Origin: Hordeum vulgare subsp. vulgare
Lineage: Eukaryota; Streptophyta; Magnoliopsida; Poales; Poaceae
Assembly (NCBI RefSeq): GCF_904849725.1
Contig: NC_058522.1
Coordinates: 438,617,529-438,681,528, forward strand
Reading direction: 5' to 3'
DNA: 64,000 nt
Made by a program: the position numbers and the translations under genes. Under the pieces are notes generated by a model. The model was not told where the DNA came from. It saw only the letters and a program-made list of their open reading frames with translations, and ran no database searches. The first letter of the stretch is position 1; every line of letters starts with the position of its first letter. This document shows, piece after piece, positions 35,301-47,359 of the stretch.

Positions 35301-38300
35301 CAAAAGAAGATAGCACATCAGAGGAAGACACCGAAGAGATGGCACATTAGAGGAAGACACCGCATCACTTGAAGATACAACATAAGTATCAAGAGAATAT
35401 GGGTTGTCAAAAGAAGATGGCACATCAAGAGAATAAAGCATTGCGCGGAAAATCGTAGTCCACGACAACCGACGGCAAAAGAAGCTCGGCGGTTAAGGCA
35501 CGATGAACATAGATTGACAATGCAAAAGAAGTCCACGAAATCCTATAGAAAACAACAAGGGCAAATAGGCCACAAAAGTTGCATCGGAAGGATCAGAACC
35601 GGAGAAAGGCTGACAGACTAAGGTATGGTGGACTCGCATGGCATGAAAAACACACAATATCAACGAATTTGGTGGACGCAGCAAAAAAAAAAGAAAGCTA
35701 GAAGCATAGACTAAACTTGAGACTAGATGCGATAGCAGCGGAAAAAAAAATCAGAGACCAAAACAGCAGAGTAGCAGCAGGCCAAGCGATGGTAAATGGC
35801 CATGGGGAGCATGAGATGCAGCACACAAGCTAGCAAAGAGGAGTGGCAAAGCAGCATCATGTAAGCGGAAGCACGCAGAGCAGCACGCACGCTAACAGCT
35901 GCTTCAAGAAGAGACTCGTGCATGTCCACGGGGAAGAGACATACGCTCGGGACGCAACTGGAGGCGGAACGGCAACAGTTGCAGCCTCGATCTGGACAGG
36001 GCAACTGCGAGGGCCGCGATCTCAACATTGTGCGTGCACGGATCTGGACCATGACCTTGGAGCATGGATTGGGACAACATCCTGGAGAAGGGCGCCATGT
36101 CCTTGCTTGGGGCAGGCAGCATCCCGACGGCCGCATGGAGGGCGGTGACCTCGTAGATGGAGGCGGCGATCGTCGATCTGGGAGGGATGAACACGGACGG
36201 CCGTCGAGAGTCCCAGGAGGCGGCCCGTGGCTCGAACAGCGAGCGTGTAGAAGCCCAGCGGCGCATCGGTCCAGCAGGGCCAAGTTGATGCAGGGGACGG
36301 CTAGGCTCAGTTCCACCAGGGTCGAAGGAGGCAGACATCGTGGCGGAAACAATCGATCCAGAAGAGATAGATCTGGACGGGAACCAGCAGTGGCTTCAGC
36401 GCTTCAATCTGGAGACGGGAACCAGCAGCGGCTGCAGCGGGAACGGAATCCGGCCGGCACAACAGCAGCAGGAGGAGATCGGGAGTTGAGCCCCTGCTTC
36501 GAGTGGGTCCAGCGGATCTCGCGAGCTCGAGCAGGAGCTAGCGATCAGATCGGGCCGGCTGGAGAGCGAGGCCGAGGCTGCGAGCGGGACGAGTGCGAGT
36601 TGCGGCGTCCGGAAAAAAATAACCTAAGCTCTAATACCATGTTAGGAAAGCAACTTATCTTTATTAAAGGCCCAAGGGGCATATATATATTACACATGAC
36701 TTGAGGTGCAAGGAAAATAAACATAGACTAATAAGGACTCCTAGACTAATACTAATACTTCCTAACAATGGTCTTACATGTTTGAATACTAAAGACCAAT
36801 GATCAATGAAGCAGAATGGAACAGAAAAAAACAATGCATACCTTAAGATAAACTTCGTAGACAAGCTCATCATAAGTTCCGTTACTCGATCCTTCCCCGT
36901 CTCCAAACTGCTCATAGACACGGGGTACATGATAGGGTAATTCTTTAACTACTGCCTCAAATACATCGACGCAGAACCCTGTGGCGGTACCATTTTCAAA
37001 TCTTACAAATCCTTCAAACCCAGGTTTCACAGGCATGCCTATTATGAGAGTTTTATTCGTTGGAAGTATCCAACCTCTAGGTGAAGTTTCATTACATCCA
37101 GAGGAGTGATTACATCCTGGCCATATGATGGTGTTAAGATCAGACTTCATTTTTGGATTACCAGAGATGCCAAACCCTGGAGTCCAAAAACCGATTTCTC
37201 TTCTCTCCTGACCAACAATGTTGATTATTGTGTAGTTTGATGATACTAACTGCATGTCTTCAATGTGAAATTTCCCGCTGATGCCCAAAAATTTGACCTT
37301 TAGGAGTGCACCTCGCAGTTTTTCAGCAGCTTTTGAAGTATCTATTCTGTCAAAATCAGTGGAACCATTCTTTGTTAAGGACAGCCCAAAGCCTGAATTC
37401 ACATATCCAGCCTTCTCTGCTGCTAATGCTAACGCCCATATGGTATCATAAGCATAGAGGCCAGATACTGTGGGCTCACTTAATGAGGTGCCTGGATTTT
37501 TCAATCGGTACTTCTTGCGCCATCTCTGTCTAAAGTTCTGAAGTTCCACGGTATCTTGAACATGAGGTTTCACCCCAAGAACTCCTTGCATCACATCAAG
37601 TGCCGGCGAACCAACCACATCAAAGATATCTGTTAAGCCATACGCAGTAATCCAGACAAAGCCCTGGCTCATCATCCCTTCCTGTTTGGCAAGCTGGAAA
37701 AACTTATGAGCCAAAGTATGCGACATACGCACAACAAATACACTTGTCCAATTTTGTCTTAAGCTTGAGATAGCTGTCTTCATATCTTCCTCTGTAGCTG
37801 TGGGATGAATCTTGCACCTGTATGAAACACGAGTGTCGACTTGTTTGAGGGCATCAACAAGGTCGGGAATGAATTTGATATTGGTATCATCATCCTCATA
37901 AACTGAGACGACTTCCCTCCAATTGTAATTCTGAACAAGTGAGGCAATAGCTTTTGCTTGAGAGGAGTCATTCCATGCAGTCCGGATGAAGTATGGAGTT
38001 AGTCCGGATCGTGACGGGCAATCTGCGGAGAATGAAATGATTGGAACCCTTGATTTGTTCCCAAGCTCCGCAAGGAATTTAGCCTGAGTTGACGTCTGTG
38101 GTCCAACAATCGCTTGCACTCGGACATTTTTCAGTAGATCAACACCTGCAATTCTTATATTACTTAGAGAGAGATTTCACAACGAATTAATGCTTTCTAC
38201 TTATCAAACAACTGCAAGGAAACCGTAGCACGTAGGTACATATCAGCACTGAAACTTTTTAATGGTTCTCGTTCATAACACATGATAAATTGATTAAAAT

Positions 38301-39294
38301 CCTCTCAGAGTAGCAATGTCAGATCTACCCTAACATCAGCTAATAACAAATTCATAAGTGCATTTGTGCTTGAAAAATAAAGAACACGTTTGGTTGACGG
38401 CCCTAGTTTTTCAAGTAAATCGGGAATGCGTCCAATTCGTATGCTCCAGTTCCAAATCTAATCTCTCCCTGGCATGGATGGAGACCGGAGTTCACGGCAG
38501 ATTTCTAGTTGGGGTTCGAGGGATAAGACATTCCAAATTACTTTCCGCGACGAGATGGGGGGGCGGAGAAGAAGGGATACCTTCTCTCTATGCCGGAGAG
38601 GGCGGAGTGACGGCGTCGTGAGAAGCAAGGAAAGAGCCGGCCGACTAGCCGAGGGCGTGGCTAGGAGCGCAGCCACGGCCGCCGACGGGGAAAATGGCAA
38701 CCGCGCCGCCGCCACGCCGACGAGCCGATTTTTTTTTATGAGAGAACGCCGATGAGCCGATGGGCCAAACCACATAGGCACATACGCAGGGCTCGGGAAG
38801 AGAGAGAAAGAGGATTCTGAAAGAAACACCCATGCTCGGCCCACGGCAGAGGATTCGGCCCATATGCCCACGCCACTCCGTCTTCCTCCTAGCTTACCTC
38901 TCCGTCTCTCCTCGAAAAAAAAAAAAGCTTGCCGCTCCGTCTGAGAGGGGGAGCCGTTCCCGGCGCAAGTACCTGCGGACGCGGCGTCGACGGCGCTGGG
39001 GCCGGTGTCCCGGAGGTGGAGCTTCAGCCTGGTGCGGTAGCGGGCGCGGCCAGCGTCGGCGTAGAAGTCCTCCAGGGCCTGCTCCATGCACGCCAAGCTG
39101 ATGTTCCCCGCCCACGTCTTGCTGTCCAAGATCACCCCCACGTCCACCACCTGCCGCCTTTGCCGAGGAACCGCGCCACCCCCCTGCGCCGCGACGCCGG
39201 AAGAGCCGATGAGCGGAAGCAAGAGGACGAGCAGGAGGCCGTGACGCCGGAGGGCCGCCGTGGAGGCCCGGAGAAGCGTCGGCGCCGTCGTCAT
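32342..39294 (-). CDS. GLR: Glutamate receptor-like channel, copy C (GLR2-type)
   Basis: Four minus-strand exons, 39294-38973, 38145-36842, 34369-33662 and 32956-32342, total 2949 nt and about 982 residues with no internal stop. Splice sites are GT-AG and in phase. A signal peptide (HGLLLVLLLPLIGSSGVAAQ) precedes the amino-terminal domain with AIVGPQTSTQAKFLAELG. The ligand-binding lobe has GFCVDVFEAVVKELP; M1 is GAFFVFTGFVVWSIE; the pore is GSPASQIGSVFYFSFST; M3 ends SYTASLSSILTV; M4 is LFIISGVSSVLALVLHAVI. A 110-residue Ser-rich cytosolic tail follows and is missing from copy A. The role expected from the family is an amino-acid-gated cation and calcium channel in signalling. C is a close paralogue of A, with B between them. 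Intron 2 carries a small LTR element, intron 3 a Stowaway. It appears functional. Confidence 0.92.
33268..33334. mobile_element. Short Stowaway-like MITE in GLR-C intron 3
   Basis: TCCCTCTCTACCTAAATACTTGTAG is complemented by CTACAAGTATTTCGGTACAGAGGAAG. One hairpin of about 67 bp between TA dinucleotides. Confidence 0.72.
34918..36767 (-). mobile_element. Small non-autonomous LTR retrotransposon (TRIM-like) in GLR-C intron 2
   Basis: Direct repeats at 34918-35077 (160 bp) and 36640-36767 (128 bp) both begin TGTTAGGAAA and end TTCCTAACA. A 5-bp target duplication, ATGGT, flanks the whole (34913-34917 and 36768-36772). On the minus strand, TGGTATTAGAGC next to the 36640 LTR is a primer-binding site for initiator tRNA-Met, and a G-run (GAGGGGGGG) abuts the other LTR as polypurine tract, so it reads right to left. 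The 1.56-kb interior has no gag or pol frame. The left LTR contains an extra internal copy of the ACTAATAAGGACTCCTAG block. The short LTR and tRNA-Met site suggest a Copia-derived passenger element. Confidence 0.9.
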
Positions 39295-40487
39295 GGATGC
39301 TATGCCAGCGCTGGTGTGTCACTAGGTAGTACTTTTGGTGGAGCGGTGGCCGGTGGATTCTGTGGCTCCCTTTACATACATGCCCACGCCAGCCAATTCG
39401 TTTCCTCGATCGGCCATTGACCAGCTCCGCATGCACTAGCAGTCTCCCAAGCTCACACTCAAAACTCAGTTGGCTGCGTGTGAGTGTGACAGGTTGGTAG
39501 ATAGTAGATTAGATAATGATGACACTGTTGCTGCCGGCCATGGAATTCTCCGGTCATACTGGTCGTGCTTTTGATTGGCTGAGAACTTGGGATCGATGGC
39601 GTGGTCAAGCTAACTACAGTATAACAAGTTAAGTGCGTGCCGCTGGTTCGTTCTTGTGCGCTGGTAATTTCGAGAGTGCTACCTAATGAACAAAAAGAAA
39701 ACGAACTTCAGAAAACCAGATGCATAGTTATACCCCGAAGTGTGGCCATAAACAAATGCAATCCATGGCATTTTGAGGACCAGTTGTGCGACGTGGGAGC
39801 TCCGTACGTGTGGAGGGTGTTGGGTCAAATTAAGTTGCTGACCATGCTGATGGTCCGGCCGGGTATCCCCCTCAAGAACCACCGCAAGGTTGCCGACTCG
39901 CCGTGGTCGGCCGTTGAAACAGTCAGCTTACCAGTTTCATCAAAAACGAAATTCAGCTTGCAGTGCTGCGTACCGTTCCTACCGCTGCTGGAGTTTTCTG
40001 CAGCAGCAATCTGCTAATGAGAATTCAGGACCGTGTTACGTGCTGGATCAATCAGAAATCGGCTCAGCTGGCAACGAGCCAAAGGTAAGCTCGACAATCT
40101 GTTTGAAGGAAACAAGGCCGGGATCGAACGACGGGTAGTTAATTAATGGTCAATGAGAGAGGATTTTCCATAGGAGGGCAGGGGATGTGTGGAGGAAACG
40201 GAAGCTAGTCCTGATCACGCGGTGAGAGGGACATGGGATTTTCTAGTCCAGGTTCCCGGTTCCCGGTCGTCTGGACGAACAGTCAAACGATTGCCAGTTT
40301 TCGTCGTGGGCCTATAGGGAAGGCCAGTTTTAAAGAAGGGTATGAAATGATTCAAAAACAAATTTTTTTTAGTATGATCGAGCATGAACATATATACAAG
40401 TATGATGATAATCAATACCAACTCCTTATCAATGTATCCACCATCAGATATGTTTTCATAATGTATTTATTTCATAGTATTATTATA
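39295..40487. other. Upstream region of GLR-C
   Basis: No supported gene. A plus frame at 39637-40017 lacks a domain. Parts resemble the region upstream of GLR-A. Confidence 0.45.
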
Positions 40488-40568
40488 CTCCCTTCGTAAA
40501 GAAATATAAGAGCGTTTAGATAACTAGTTTAGTGATCTAAACGCTCTTATATTTCTTTACAGAGGAAG
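40488..40568. mobile_element. Stowaway MITE, adjacent to the LINE insertion
   Basis: CTCCCTTCGTAAAGAAATAT and ATATTTCTTTACAGAGGAAG are inverted ends of an 81-bp hairpin with an inner GCGTTTAGAT / ATCTAAACGC stem, between TA dinucleotides. Its last 3 bases fall in the LINE target duplication. Confidence 0.85.
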
Positions 40569-40618
40569 TACTTGTTAATAGTACTCCTAGCCAGACTACT
40601 GATAGAAACAGATTTATT

Positions 40619-42226
40619 GTGATATCTGTGGTAGAAGGTCATGCATCTGGTAGACAGTTGAAGGAATTCTTTAACTCTTACATCAATACTAACTGGAGGT
40701 GCTCGGCCAGATCTATTGGCCCAAATACCTTTGTTATGAGGTTTCCATCTCCTAGAGACGTGGATAAAGCTTGCTTTGCTGAAAGTATGAATGTTAAGAG
40801 TTGTGGTGCTGTTATTAATTTGAGAAAATGGTCTGAATCTGTGGGGGCTAAAGGGGTGCTGAATGTTGCTTGGGTTAATGTGAGCAATATTCCTCTGGAT
40901 AAGAGACATGAGAAGAACATTGCTTATGTGGGATCTCTTGTGGGAGTAACCTTGGAGATTGATAAAGCTACTATTAATAGACCTGAATCTGTTAGAATTA
41001 AGTTGGGTTGTAGAGATGATGAGGATATCCCTACTTCAGCAGAAGGGGTGTTGGGAGGACACTTTTATGATTTCTTCTATTCTGTTGATAAAATCCTGAT
41101 TAAAAACCCTCCAAGGGAAAGAATTGGAGTACAGCAGGAGAATGAGGAAGGTAATGCTGCTAAAAAAGCTAGATTCACTACTGAGACTCCTGGGGAAAGA
41201 AACATTGCATCATCATCTAATATGGGGGAGTCTTCGGCTCCCCTGGGAACAACTGGTGGGTGTTATGGAAAAAATGTGGTGATGAAACCTGTGGAAGAAA
41301 ATATGGAAGAGGAAAAAAACAAAATGAGAGTGAGGACATGTTGTCTGAGGAAGAGAGTGAGGAAATGGGAAATGAGCTGCTCATTGATACTATGGTGAAA
41401 GAGGCTGAGAAAAATCAAAGAAATGAGGAAGGGGGAAATGTGGATTCTGGAATGGTATCCTATGATGAAATTATTGTGAATTCTCTGCAGATTGTGCCAA
41501 GCTCTGTATCTTCTCCTAGAAAAAAATTCTTATCATATCTTTATGCCTGTATGGGGGAACCTGTGGTGACTGAGATGGATCCTACTGACATCTCTGATGA
41601 TAAAAAAACAATCCTATCTGGTGTAGTCCCCTGATAACTCTGGTGAGCAAGTGGAAGTGATCCCTACTCCCCCTGTGAGGGAGGAAATGCAAACCAGATG
41701 TAGCAAGAGGAATATAGGAGGCAATGTGGAACATATGGGGCTCAGAGCTGAGAGGCTGGCTCAAAAAAGAGACCTGCAAGGTAATAGCATATCTCATGTT
41801 AACTCTTTTGAAGTTTTATCAAATCTTGAGATTATATCTGTTGCTGTTAAAATGGGTGTTAATATTCCTGATGATGATTTTGATTCCATAGATATCATTA
41901 GAGAACTTGAGATTTCTAGAGCTAATATTGCTAAAAAAGTTGATAAAAATGATATTCGACATGATACAGTTTTGTTGATTACTAATGCTGCTCGGGAAGC
42001 ATCTCTCTTAGATACTGAGTGGGGAGGAGATGAGGATTTAGATATTGATGACTTTACTGTGGTTAGATCCAGGAAAAAAGAAAGGAAAAAAGTTAATGTT
42101 ACTATATCTAAACCTGTGACTAGAAGTCAAAAACAGAAAGTGGGAGATGGTGCAGGTAAGGCTATGGCTCCTGGCAAACCTAGCACCAAAACCCACAATA
42201 CTAGAAATAGAAAAAATGATTGGTAG
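40619..42226 (+). pseudogene. LINE ORF1 (gag-like RNA-binding protein), frameshifted
   Basis: The reading frame runs 40619 to about 41320, shifts to another frame until 41634, then returns to the first from 41651 to 42226. The shifts lie near A-runs (around 41312 and 41605). The N-terminal part (WRCSARSIGPNTFVMRFPSP, then WVNVSNIPLD) has the DUF4283-type fold common in plant LINE ORF1. The middle is acidic and the end is Lys/Arg-rich. The last codons overlap the ORF2 start in ATGATTGGTAG, a typical LINE arrangement. The protein would bind element RNA in a cytoplasmic complex. Confidence 0.75.
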
Positions 42227-45200
42227 CTTTTGGAATTGTAGAGGGATTGGAAAAAGAGGCATGGGGACATATATCTCTGACTTGGTCAGGGATTTTAAGC
42301 TTGACTTTATTGGGATTCAGGAAACTATGAAGAAGGATTTTTCACCTAAATTCTTGAGAAAGATTGATCCTGGTGAAGCTTTTAGTTGGAGGTGGATCCC
42401 TTCGGAAGGGAAGTCAGGTGGGATATTAGGAGGCTTTAGAAACAATGTTTTTGATCTTGTGAGTTGTGTGGAGGGCAAATACCTTATGAATTTCGAATTA
42501 TGGAACAAGTTTCTTAAGATGAAATGTTGTATTATGGTGGTGTATGGATCAGCTCATGAAGAATTTAAAACTGGTTTCTTGACAGAGTTGGCGGCTACTT
42601 GCAGTCACATTACCTGTCCCTACATTGTGGGAGGAGATTTTAATATTCTTATATTTGTGGGGGAGAAGAATAAGAAGGTGAAATTAGGACACTCATCAGA
42701 ACTTTTTAATTCCATTATTAATGCTCTTTCCTTGCGAGAGGTGGATATGACTGGCGGCATGTATACTTGGTCTAATAATCAACAGAATCCCACATTGGAG
42801 AAACTGGACAGAGTATTCATGTCCAAATCCTGGGAACATCTGTTTCCTTTCACTTTTGTTAGGAAGATTGTTAGAGAGATTTCGGATCACTGTCCCCTGA
42901 TTCTTAATACTGACGATAATGTTCCCATTAATTTTGGTAAGAGGGAGTTCAGATTTGGACTGAATTGGTTAAACAAGCCTGATTTTCATACCGTGGTTGC
43001 TAAAGTCTGGATGCAACCTGTTTATTCTGGTAATCCTATTGACATTATGAATATCAAACTAAAGAGATTCAAGAAGTATTTTAAAGGGTGGGGCTTGAGT
43101 AATTTTGGTCATGCCAGGAAAAGAAGAAAGTGGCTGAGAGAGGAATTAGGACGTATTGAGGAGTTGCAAGAAAATGATGTTTTGAGTCCTCAGCTCTATT
43201 GCAAGAAAGTGGAAATGCAGGTTGAGCTAAACGGCTTGCTACTAGAAGAGGAGGTAGCTTGGCTGCAGAAATCACATGACAACTGGTTGCTAAAAGGTGA
43301 TAGCAACACTGAGTATTTTCATAGGATTGTGAATGGGAGGAGAAGAAGAAACACTATTGTGTCTCTTAGCTGTGGAGATATGATTATAGAAGGGAATAAG
43401 AACATGCTTAAACATGCTACTGATTTTTATAAAGAACTTTTTGGGCCTGCCCCTGGGAACTTGTGCAAGATTGATGGGAATATGTGGTGTGATAAAGAGA
43501 AATTGGGTGATATTGAAAACTTTCTCTTACTTAGACCCTTTTCTGATACAGAAGTGAAAAATGCTCTGTTTTCTATGAAATATAACAAGGCTCATGGGCC
43601 TGATAATATTCCTATAGAATTTTTTCAATCTTGCTGGGATATTGTTAAGGGTGATGTAATGTCCCTTTTCCATTGGTTTCGTGAAAATAAGCTCGATGTG
43701 GAGAGACTCAATTATGGTATAATAACACTGTTACCTAAAGTTGCTGGAGCTGATAAAATGCAGCAGTTCAGACCAATCTGCTTGCTTAGATGTATTTACA
43801 AGCTGATTACTAAGGTGTTAACTATCATATTAGAACCCCATGCAGACATCTTGTTTAGTCGACACCAGAATGCCTTTATTAAAAATAGAGATATTATGGA
43901 CGGGATCATGTCACTACATGAGATCCTGCACCATACTTATGCTCAGAAGAAAAAAGGGATTGTCCTTAAACTTGACTTTGAGAAAGCGTATGATAAAGTT
44001 AACTGGGAATTCCTGTTGGAATGTCATAGTAAAAGAAATTTTAACTCACGCTGGATTGAATGGATCAGGAGAATTCTGGTGGGTGGTACTGTCAGTGTGA
44101 AACTAAATGATGAGGTGGGAGAATATTTCCAGAGTGCTAAGGGAGTGAGACAGGGGGATCCCTTATCACCTTTCCTTTTTAATCGTGCTGCTGATTGCCT
44201 TACTAAGATGGTCCTGAAAGCACATGATAATGGCTTGTTTACTCGGTTAGCAGCGGACTTAGTTGAAAACGGAGTGGCTATCCTCCAGTACGCAGATGAT
44301 ACTATCTTGTGTTTTGAAGACAATATTAAGAACGCCTTGAATATTAAACTGCTGCTTTATCTCTTTGAGATCATGTCTGGTTTGAAGATTAATTTTGTGA
44401 AAAGTGAGATTTTCTCGGTTGGTGCTGATGATGATATTATGAGAAAATATGTTGATATGTTCAACTGTGAGATTGGGGCTTTTCCTATTAAATACTTAGG
44501 TATGCCTCTCAGTTATGCTGGACTTAAATGCAGTGATTGGCTTTTTGTTGATGACAAATTCATTAGTCATGGGGAATCCTGGATTAGTGAGTCTCTATCC
44601 AGTGGGGTAGACTTATTAAGGTTAATGCGGTACTGTCTCACATCCCCTCATACTATATGTCCATGGTGTTGCTTAAAAAATCTACACTGAAAAAATGGGA
44701 CAAGCCGAGAAAAATTTTATTTTGGCATCGCAAAGGGAGAAGAGGTTATAATATGGTGAAATGGACCCGTGTTTGTAGGTCTAAAGCAAAGGGGGCCTGG
44801 GGGTTAAAGATCTGAGGAAGCAGAATATTAGCTTGTTAGCCAAATGGTGGTGGAAGTTGCAGAAGAAGGAAGGATTATGGCAAGATATTGTGAAAGCTAA
44901 GTACCTCAAAAGGACATCTGTAGCTAAAGTTAAACAGAAAGTTTCTGATTCCCCTTGTTGGAAAAATATTCTGAAAGTTAAAGAATATTATATGGCTGGT
45001 AGAGGGGTGGTGCTTAAGAAAGGTAACATTGCTAGTCTCTGGCTAGATGATCTGGGTGAGAATTTTCTGCTGAAAGATAAATATCCTGATCTTTTTGAAA
45101 TTTTCTTAGATAAGGATTGTACTGTAGATAAATTAGAAAGTATGAATCATCTTACTTCCTTCAAGAGGAGGTTATCTCCAGCTATGCTTCGAAAATGGGA

Positions 45201-45914
45201 AGATATGAAGCAATGGGTGTTGGATAAAATTTGTGCAGATCAAAATGATGAGGTTTACTGGAGGTTGGATAACTCGAGAGATTATTCCACTAAGTCTATG
45301 TATAGATGGCTGGAGAGAAATCTTGCTGGGGTGCATTATAAGTGGATTTGGGGGGCTAAAATTTCTCTGAAAATACAAATTTTCCTGTGGCAGCTTTTCC
45401 AAAATTCTATTCTTACTAGAGATAATATGAAAAAAAAGACAGTGGCAGGGAGATCCCAAATGTTCTTTTTGTAATGAACTTGAGTCGGCACATCATCTTT
45501 TCTTTGGGTGTTCTGTGGCCAAGATTGTATGGAGAACAGTAGGTGTTGTTGTTGGTACTAGTTATATTCCGAAAACAATCTGGCATGTCTTTTCTTGGTT
45601 ATATGCTTTTTTTGCCAGGCCTTTGCAAAATATACACTGTTGGCTTAGCTGCAGTTTGTTGGTCCATTTGGTTGACTCGGAATAGGGCTACCTTTGAGAA
45701 GAAATTGATCAAAACTCCTTTTGAGATTGCTTTCACAACAAGTGCATTTATGGATTACTGGGTAGGTATGCAGAAACCAGAGATGGCAGATAATATCAAG
45801 AAGGGAGCCCAGCTGCTGAAGAAGAGTGCAGCTCAAATGCTACGTCTATGTGAACCGCCGAGGGCAGAAGCAAACGAGCAGGCTGAGGATGAAGAAATCT
45901 GGGATGAATGGTGA
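42216..45914 (+). pseudogene. LINE ORF2 (endonuclease, reverse transcriptase, zinc-binding end), frameshifted
   Basis: Start chosen at 42216 (MIGSFWNCRGIGKRGMG), where the apurinic-type endonuclease begins. Visible motifs are GIQET, VGGDFNI and SDHCPLI (Glu, Asp and Asp-His catalytic sites). The reverse transcriptase follows, with GIVLKLDFEKAYDKVNW, GVRQGDPLSPFLFN and the catalytic YADDT, and runs open to about 44600. A shift there produces the stop at 44690; another shift near 44800 restores coding from 44833 to 45474 (WWWKLQKKEGLWQDIVKAKY), then the zf-RVT motif (CSFCNELESAHHLFF) is read in a further frame. The final frame is 45543-45914. Target-primed reverse transcription is the family function; this copy cannot perform it. 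Confidence 0.88.
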
Positions 45915-46277
45915 TGCTGATTTGCGGTGATGGTGACCTGTTGTCCATGGTGGTGCTCGAGGTTTTATGTTCTGTTGGACGTAAAACTTTTTTTTCAGTT
46001 TGGCCTTTGTGCTCTTTTGGTGAGCCTGGTCTGGTGATAGATGTTGTGGTATTGATACTTGTATTCCTCGCAGTGTAGTTTAGGGTGATATCAGGTTTTC
46101 GTCCCGCAGTTCATGTTCCTGATGACAGGCGTGAATGGCGGGTTTCCTGATATTGCTTCGAACTCGCTTTTTTCCCTTTCCCTCTCTTTTTCTGGCCCTA
46201 AGACATTGTATTTCCGTTATGAAAGTAATGGAAAGGGGAGAAAACCCGGTTCGAAGAAAAAGTACTTGTTAATAGTA

Positions 46278-46724
46278 GTTTCTTCTATTAGTTTGATCAA
46301 ACTTAAAAATTGTTGACTTTTAAACTGAATTTGTAGACCATTTATTTAGGGATGTGGGAGTACATATTAACTAATGGCGTGTTCGGAGGCTCCCGGGCTT
46401 CTCAACACTCAAGAAAACCAGCTTCTCATCATGGCTTCTTGTTCCAGCGAGCAATTCCAATTTTGTTCGGCTCCGATTCCAGCTCCTCCCAGCGTTGCAG
46501 CCTAGCTGGAAGGGTTGTGGCATGTTTGGGTGTCTTGGGCATGCAGAGGCAGCTCATTTTCGGGCCAACATGTGAGGTGAGGCGGACTCATGGGAGGTGA
46601 GCATTGCATCAATGGCGGGTCTTGGGGTTGCTTGTCAATGGGAACCGGACGGCATTGGCCTGGAATGCCTTGATCTGTCGCCACGAAGGAGCGTCAGCCG
46701 GGCGAGCATGGAAGATTCTTTTGT

Positions 46725-46755
<31 letters not shown>

Positions 46756-47359
46756 GGGGCTTGGTAAGTTTGGCAGTGGCGTATCAGCCCTTTTTGCACT
46801 ATAATCGAGCATAGCCTCGAGAATTCTTAGTGATGGTCCGTACACAACAATTTTCTCCAAGTTATCAAAATTAACTATTTTGATACTCAGCTACAATTTC
46901 AAACTGCCTGGTAGTCAGCTAGAGAATGCAGTGTACTCTGGTGTAAAGTAAACTTATCAGGGTGTACAATGCAGTGGTTAGTACGGGAGTACATTTCACC
47001 TATACGAAACAACAAAACCACCTCATTACGCTAAATCAGGTTATGCGAGCTCAACCTCATTACAGAATACCCTAACAGGAACTTCCCTCAGGCAAAAACT
47101 GTCTCAAGTTACATTTTGACAGCATCACCCGAAAGATGAATAGAAGAGGCCCTACAGGCGATCTTTCTTCTTCAAACTTTTACGGGATGATATCATACAT
47201 GAAAGGGGAAACAGATAGCAATATGATGACTGTAAAGAAGAGACCATCGTCCCCTTCAGCAGAAGCTAAGAATTGTCCAAGGCAGAAAAACATCGCTTGG
47301 TCGAGCCATATGGATGCTTGTGAGGCATTTCTTAACCATGAATCTGATAGTTATGGTTT
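46278..47359. other. Spacer between LINE and AXR4-like gene
   Basis: It contains a (TG)n-(G)n run at 46722-46760 and no gene. 47100-47359 is the likely 3' untranslated region of the AXR4-like gene on the minus strand. Confidence 0.5.
46722..46760. repeat. (TG)n followed by (G)n microsatellite
   Basis: About 8 TG units run into an uninterrupted G run of about 21. The length is liable to sequencing error. Confidence 0.93.

Larger units (their letters stand above)
40584..46259 (+). mobile_element. Full-length L1-type LINE with 18-bp target duplication
   Basis: AAGTACTTGTTAATAGTA is found perfectly at 40566-40583 and 46260-46277. The 5.68-kb body has ORF1, an overlapping ORF2 and a 3' untranslated region ending in a short A-rich tail (GAAGAAAA). 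Both reading frames contain shifts, so the copy is inactive, but the intact duplication says insertion is not ancient. Confidence 0.93.

Noticed and set aside
35723..36704. Frames of 209 and 260 codons on opposite strands inside the small LTR element
   Set aside because: Neither shows gag, protease, integrase or reverse-transcriptase motifs; both are Ser/Arg/Gly low-complexity.
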